In this document: positions 60,787 to 64,000 of the stretch, one piece after another
How the letters are laid out: every line of letters starts with the position of its first letter
Numbering within the stretch: the first letter of the stretch is position 1
Source of the DNA: Streptomyces sp. NBC_00102
GTDB taxonomy: Bacteria > Actinomycetota > Actinomycetes > Streptomycetales > Streptomycetaceae
Length of the DNA stretch: 64,000 nucleotides
Direction of reading: 5' to 3'
Assembly: GCF_026343115.1 (NCBI RefSeq)
Contig: NZ_JAPEMC010000001.1
Location: 4,545,501 to 4,609,500, forward strand
The notes under the pieces: model-generated
Told to the model about the DNA's origin: nothing
The model's database searches: none
The model's input: only the letters and a program-made list of their open reading frames with translations
Position numbers and translations under genes: made by a program

Positions 60787-62019
60787 ATGAGCTTCCGTAC
60801 GTCCGCCCCTTTTCCGTCGCTGATCCTCGACGACGTCCGGGGCGCCCAGAAAATACTGTCCGGAGTGGCCAGGACGACCGCGATGGAGGGCAGCCGCCAC
60901 CTGTCGGAGCTCGTCGGTGCCCCCGTCCAGTTCAAGTGTGAGAACCTGCAGCGCACCGGCTCCTTCAAGCTGCGCGGCGCGTACGTGCGCATCGCCGGAC
61001 TCACCCCGGAGGAACGGGCGGGCGGAGTCGTCGCCGCGAGTGCCGGAAACCATGCGCAGGGTGTCGCGCTCGCCTCCTCGCTGCTCGGCGTACGCTCCAC
61101 CGTCTTCATGCCGGTGGGCGCCCCCCTCCCCAAGGTGGCGGCGACACGCGAGTACGGCGCCGAGGTCCGGCTGCACGGCCAGGTCGTCGACGAGACCCTG
61201 GCCGCCGCCCAGGAATACGCGGAGCGGGCCGGAGCGGTCTTCATCCACCCCTTCGACCACCCCGACATCATCGCGGGCCAGGGCACCGTCGGCCTGGAGA
61301 TCCTCGAACAGTGCCCCGAGGTCCGCACCATCGTCGTCGGCATCGGTGGCGGCGGACTGGCGGCCGGCATCGCCGTCGCGGTCAAGGCGCTCCGCCCCGA
61401 CGTGAAGATCATCGGCGTGCAGGCGGCCGGCGCCGCCGCGTACCCGCCCTCACTGGCCGCCGGGTACCCCGTCGCCCTGGACACGGTGCCGCAGACGATG
61501 GCCGACGGCATCAAGGTGGGGCGCCCCGGCGACGTACCGTTCCGCCTGATCCACGAGCTGGTGGACGAGGTCCGTACGGTCACCGAGGACGAGCTCTCCA
61601 GCGCCCTGCTGCTCTGCCTGGAGCGGGCCAAGCTCGTCGTCGAACCCGCGGGTGCCAGCCCGGTCGCCGCGCTGCTCAGCAACCCGAAGTCCTTCCGGGG
61701 CCCCGTCGTCGCCGTGCTCTCCGGCGGAAACGTGGACCCGCTGCTCATGCAGCGCATCCTCCGTCACGGACTGGCCGCCGCCGGCCGCTATCTCAGCCTG
61801 CGGGTACGGATCGTGGACCGCCCCGGAGCGCTCGCCGCGCTGCTGGCCACCCTGTCCGGATCCGACGCGAACGTGCTCGACATCAGCCACGTACGGACCG
61901 AGCCGCGCCTCGGCCTCACCGAGGCGGAGGTCGAGCTGCACCTGGAGACCAAGGGCCCGGAACACTGCGAGGAGGTCGCCGCCGTCCTCAGGGGGGCGGG
62001 CCACCTCATCGTGGAGTGA
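60787..62019 (+). CDS. ilvA: Threonine dehydratase with C-terminal ACT domain
   Basis: Cytosolic PLP enzyme of 410 aa deaminating threonine to 2-oxobutyrate (isoleucine precursor and propionyl-CoA source). PLP lysine in LQRTGSFKLRGAYVRIAGL (about residue 60), phosphate loop VVGIGGGGLAAGIAVAVKAL (about 185), and ASAGNHAQGVALAS. The last 75 residues (YLSLRVRIVDRPGALAALLATLSGSDANVLDISHVRTEPRLGLTEAEVELHLET) form an ACT domain, the arrangement of the shorter, often catabolic-type enzymes rather than E. coli IlvA. ATG 60787 follows GAGACT by 7 nt. Confidence 0.92.
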   Translation: MSFRTSAPFPSLILDDVRGAQKILSGVARTTAMEGSRHLSELVGAPVQFKCENLQRTGSFKLRGAYVRIAGLTPEERAGGVVAASAGNHAQGVALASSLLGVRSTVFMPVGAPLPKVAATREYGAEVRLHGQVVDETLAAAQEYAERAGAVFIHPFDHPDIIAGQGTVGLEILEQCPEVRTIVVGIGGGGLAAGIAVAVKALRPDVKIIGVQAAGAAAYPPSLAAGYPVALDTVPQTMADGIKVGRPGDVPFRLIHELVDEVRTVTEDELSSALLLCLERAKLVVEPAGASPVAALLSNPKSFRGPVVAVLSGGNVDPLLMQRILRHGLAAAGRYLSLRVRIVDRPGALAALLATLSGSDANVLDISHVRTEPRLGLTEAEVELHLETKGPEHCEEVAAVLRGAGHLIVE

Positions 62020-62110
62020 GCCCGGCGCCCCGTACACGGGCGTTCCTCCGCCTCGCGGTGCACCGCACCGGACACCGCCGCTGGTCCGACGCGAAATGTC
62101 CGATACGGCC

Positions 62111-62116
62111 TAGGAT
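62111..62116 (+). promoter_or_regulatory. -10 element of the DrrA-type gene
   Basis: TAGGAT at 62111-62116, predicting a transcription start near 62123 and a leader of about 70 nt. Confidence 0.4.
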
Positions 62117-62193
62117 TCGCACAGTAGTCACGCGAACGGGCAACCGGTCCCGTCCGACAACCGACCGTCCGAGAGCGGATGGGGGTATCCCCT

Positions 62194-63240
62194 GTGCCAG
62201 GTGCGATCCACGCCGAAGGGCTCGTGAAGACCTTCGGAGACGTACGAGCGCTGGACGGCGTCGATTTCGACGTTCCCGAGGGAACCGTGCTGGGCCTCCT
62301 CGGCCCCAACGGCGCCGGCAAGACGACCGCGGTACGCGTCCTCACCACCCTGCTGCGGCCCGACAGCGGCCGGGCGGAGGTCGCGGGCATCGACGTACTG
62401 ACCAAGCCCAACGAGGTACGCCGCTCCATCGGGCTGTCCGGGCAGTTCGCCGCGGTCGACGAGTACCTGACCGGCCGGGAGAACCTCCAGATGGTGGCCC
62501 GGCTCTACCAGATGCGCGCCCGCGACGCGAAGACGCGGGCGACGGAGCTGCTGGAGCGGTTCCACCTCGCCGACGCGGCCGACCGGACCACCAAGACGTA
62601 CTCGGGCGGCATGCGGCGGCGGCTCGACCTCGCGGCGGCGCTCGTGGTCCGGCCCCCGGTCATGTTCATGGACGAGCCGACCACCGGGCTCGACCCCCGC
62701 AACCGCCAGCAGCTCTGGGAGGTCATCGAGGAACTCGTCCGTGGCGGAACGACTCTGCTGCTGACCACGCAGTACCTCGAAGAGGCCGACCACCTCGCCC
62801 ACGACATCTGCGTCATCGACCACGGCAGGGTCATCGCGCGCGGAACGTCCGACCAGCTCAAGGCTCGTACCGGCGGTGAACGCGTCGAGGTCGTCGTGCA
62901 CCGCCCGGAAGAGATCGAACCGGCCCGCGAGGCCCTCGCCCGGTACGGCGAGGGCGAGGTCACCGTGGTCCGGCACATGCGCAAACTCACCGTCCCGGTC
63001 ACCGGTGGCGCCAAACTCCTCGCCGAGGTCATCCGCGACCTCGACGGCCGGGACGTGGAGATCGACGACATCGGACTGCGCCGCCCCACCCTGGACGACG
63101 TCTTCATCTCGCTCACCGGCCACGCGGCCGAGACGGCGGCCGAGGGCGAGAACGGCGACGGCGACAGGAAAGGGAACGGGAACGGGAAGGGCGGCGACGC
63201 CCAGGGACCCGCGAAGGACGCGAAGGAGGACACACGGTGA
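62194..63240 (+). CDS. DrrA-type ABC exporter ATP-binding protein
   Basis: ATPase of 348 aa of the daunorubicin-resistance group. Walker A GLLGPNGAGKTTAVRVLTTLL (about 35-50), LSGQFAAVDEYLTGRENL, signature TYSGGMRRRLDLAAAL, Walker B PVMFMDEPTTGLDPRNR, switch histidine region TTQYLEEADHLAHD, then the DrrA C-terminal domain ending RRPTLDDVFISLTG. A further 35-residue charged Gly/Asn/Lys-rich tail is unusual. GTG 62194 gives the expected family start (PGAIHAEGLVKTFGDV) with GGATGGGGG upstream; ATG 62179 is possible. Overlaps the permease by 4 bp. Confidence 0.92.
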   Translation: MPGAIHAEGLVKTFGDVRALDGVDFDVPEGTVLGLLGPNGAGKTTAVRVLTTLLRPDSGRAEVAGIDVLTKPNEVRRSIGLSGQFAAVDEYLTGRENLQMVARLYQMRARDAKTRATELLERFHLADAADRTTKTYSGGMRRRLDLAAALVVRPPVMFMDEPTTGLDPRNRQQLWEVIEELVRGGTTLLLTTQYLEEADHLAHDICVIDHGRVIARGTSDQLKARTGGERVEVVVHRPEEIEPAREALARYGEGEVTVVRHMRKLTVPVTGGAKLLAEVIRDLDGRDVEIDDIGLRRPTLDDVFISLTGHAAETAAEGENGDGDRKGNGNGKGGDAQGPAKDAKEDTR

Positions 63241-64000
63241 CCACCAGCCCGGAAGAGGCCCGCACGACCCTGGCCCCCCGCCCCTCCGGCGGCATCGTCC
63301 AGTCCGTCACCGACTCCCTCGTGATCGCCCAGCGCAACCTGATCAGGATGACCCGTATCCCCGAAGTGGTACTTTTCGGACTTATCCAGCCCATCATGTT
63401 CGTGGTGCTGTTCAGCTACGTCTTCGGCGGCTCGATGAACGTCGGCGGCTCGACCTCCCCGGAGGTCTACCGCAACTTCCTGATGGCCGGCATCTTCGCC
63501 CAGACCGTCACCTTCGCCACGGCCGGCGCGGGAGCCGGCATCGCGGACGACATGCACAAGGGCCTCATCGACCGGTTCCGCTCCCTGCCGATGGCCCGCG
63601 GCGCGGTGCTCACCGGGCGGACCATCGCCGACCTCGTGCAGACCACCCTCACCGTGCTGGTGCTGGTCGTCGTCGCCCTCCTCGTCGGCTGGCGCATCCA
63701 CAACGGGGTGCCCAAGGCCATCGGGGCGTTCGGGCTGCTTCTGCTGCTCGGCTACGCCTTCTCCTGGATCGGCGCGCTGATCGGCCTCTCCGTCCGGACC
63801 CCGGAGGCCGCCACCTCGGGAGGGCTGATCTGGCTCTTCCCGGTGACCTTCATCTCGAACGCCTTCGTCGACTCCAGCCAGATGGCGTCCTGGCTCCAGC
63901 CGATCGCCGACTGGAACCCGTTCAGCGCGACCGTCCAGGCCTGCCGCAAGCTGTTCGGCAACCCGGGCGTATCGCCTTCCGACGCCTGGCCGATGCAGTA
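63237..64000 (+). CDS. DrrB-type ABC exporter permease, 3' partial
   Basis: Membrane permease cut by the end of the window; 254 codons visible from GTG 63237. N terminus VTTSPEEARTTLAPRPSGG, then VTDSLVIAQRNLIRMTRIPEVVLFGLIQPIMFVVLFSYVFGGS, TVTFATAGAGAGIADDM, KGLIDRFRSLPMARGAVLTGRTIADL and further helices: the ABC-2/DrrB pattern. The GTG overlaps the ATPase stop by 4 bp. Together they form an exporter for a hydrophobic compound, substrate unknown. Confidence 0.9.
   Translation, partial: MTTSPEEARTTLAPRPSGGIVQSVTDSLVIAQRNLIRMTRIPEVVLFGLIQPIMFVVLFSYVFGGSMNVGGSTSPEVYRNFLMAGIFAQTVTFATAGAGAGIADDMHKGLIDRFRSLPMARGAVLTGRTIADLVQTTLTVLVLVVVALLVGWRIHNGVPKAIGAFGLLLLLGYAFSWIGALIGLSVRTPEAATSGGLIWLFPVTFISNAFVDSSQMASWLQPIADWNPFSATVQACRKLFGNPGVSPSDAWPMQ

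Noticed and set aside
62034..63240. DrrAB-like exporter as part of a secondary-metabolite cluster
   Set aside because: No biosynthetic genes are visible up to the window end, so the family name is used only for the transporter type.

Overview
The window is a gene-dense, very GC-rich stretch of an actinomycete chromosome. Third-codon-position GC bias, frequent GTG starts, 4-bp start/stop overlaps, long perfect GC-rich terminator hairpins and many leaderless-type starts (a TANNNT-like hexamer 6-7 nt before the start codon) all point to Streptomyces or a close relative. From memory of the family, gene order largely follows the S. coelicolor core region around afsQ1/afsQ2/sigQ, cya and pccB. I see no tRNA, rRNA, CRISPR array, insertion sequence or phage gene. 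Both ends cut through genes: an ABC ATPase at base 1 and an ABC permease at base 64000.

Layout. 1-5.5 kb: nucleoside ABC importer (ATPase and two permeases), cytidine deaminase, thymidine phosphorylase. 5.5-11.2 kb: STAS protein, SnoaL-tailed ECF sigma factor, L,D-transpeptidase, divergent MFS/LysR pair, and an alpha/beta hydrolase without its nucleophile serine. 11.2-12.9 kb: adenosine deaminase and a small secreted protein. 13-18 kb: PspC, VanZ, then the AfsQ1/AfsQ2/lipoprotein operon divergent from a SigQ-like sigma factor. 18-29 kb: uridine kinase, second small secreted protein, deoC operon with a full and a catalytically truncated aldehyde dehydrogenase, PH-domain protein, phosphohexo/pentomutase, purine nucleoside phosphorylase, gamma-glutamylcyclotransferase, LpdA-type flavoprotein. 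29-34 kb: DeoR and TetR regulators, biotin-dependent carboxylase alpha chain, small membrane protein, Maf. 34.1-39.6 kb: a transport block (MarR-MFS, GntR-ABC-HAAS) that looks inserted. 39.5-48 kb: 42-aa membrane protein, carboxylase epsilon and beta chains, biotin ligase, adenylate cyclase, enoyl-CoA hydratase, GGDEF protein, histidine ammonia-lyase. 48-53 kb: two small proteins, an L,D-transpeptidase lipoprotein behind a SigE-like promoter, MacB-type ABC pair. 53.5-64 kb: glutamate dehydrogenase, ClgR-like regulator, MsrA, cystathionine gamma-synthase, MarR, threonine dehydratase, DrrAB-type exporter.

How it fits together. The dominant theme is nucleoside uptake and salvage. Imported nucleosides are deaminated (Cdd, Add) and phosphorolysed (DeoA, PNP). 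The pentose phosphate is isomerised by the mutase, cleaved by DeoC, and the acetaldehyde is presumably oxidised by the linked aldehyde dehydrogenase. The same 12-bp palindrome (CTACGCGCGTAG, one copy with a single change) lies at or next to the -10 region of deoA, add, deoC and the PNP gene, in four separate transcription units spread over 22 kb. This is the strongest novel-looking signal here: a salvage regulon with an unidentified repressor. A second theme is biotin-dependent acyl-CoA carboxylation (alpha, beta and epsilon chains, biotin ligase). A third is signalling: the AfsQ two-component system, three sigma/anti-sigma-type genes, class III adenylate cyclase and a diguanylate cyclase.
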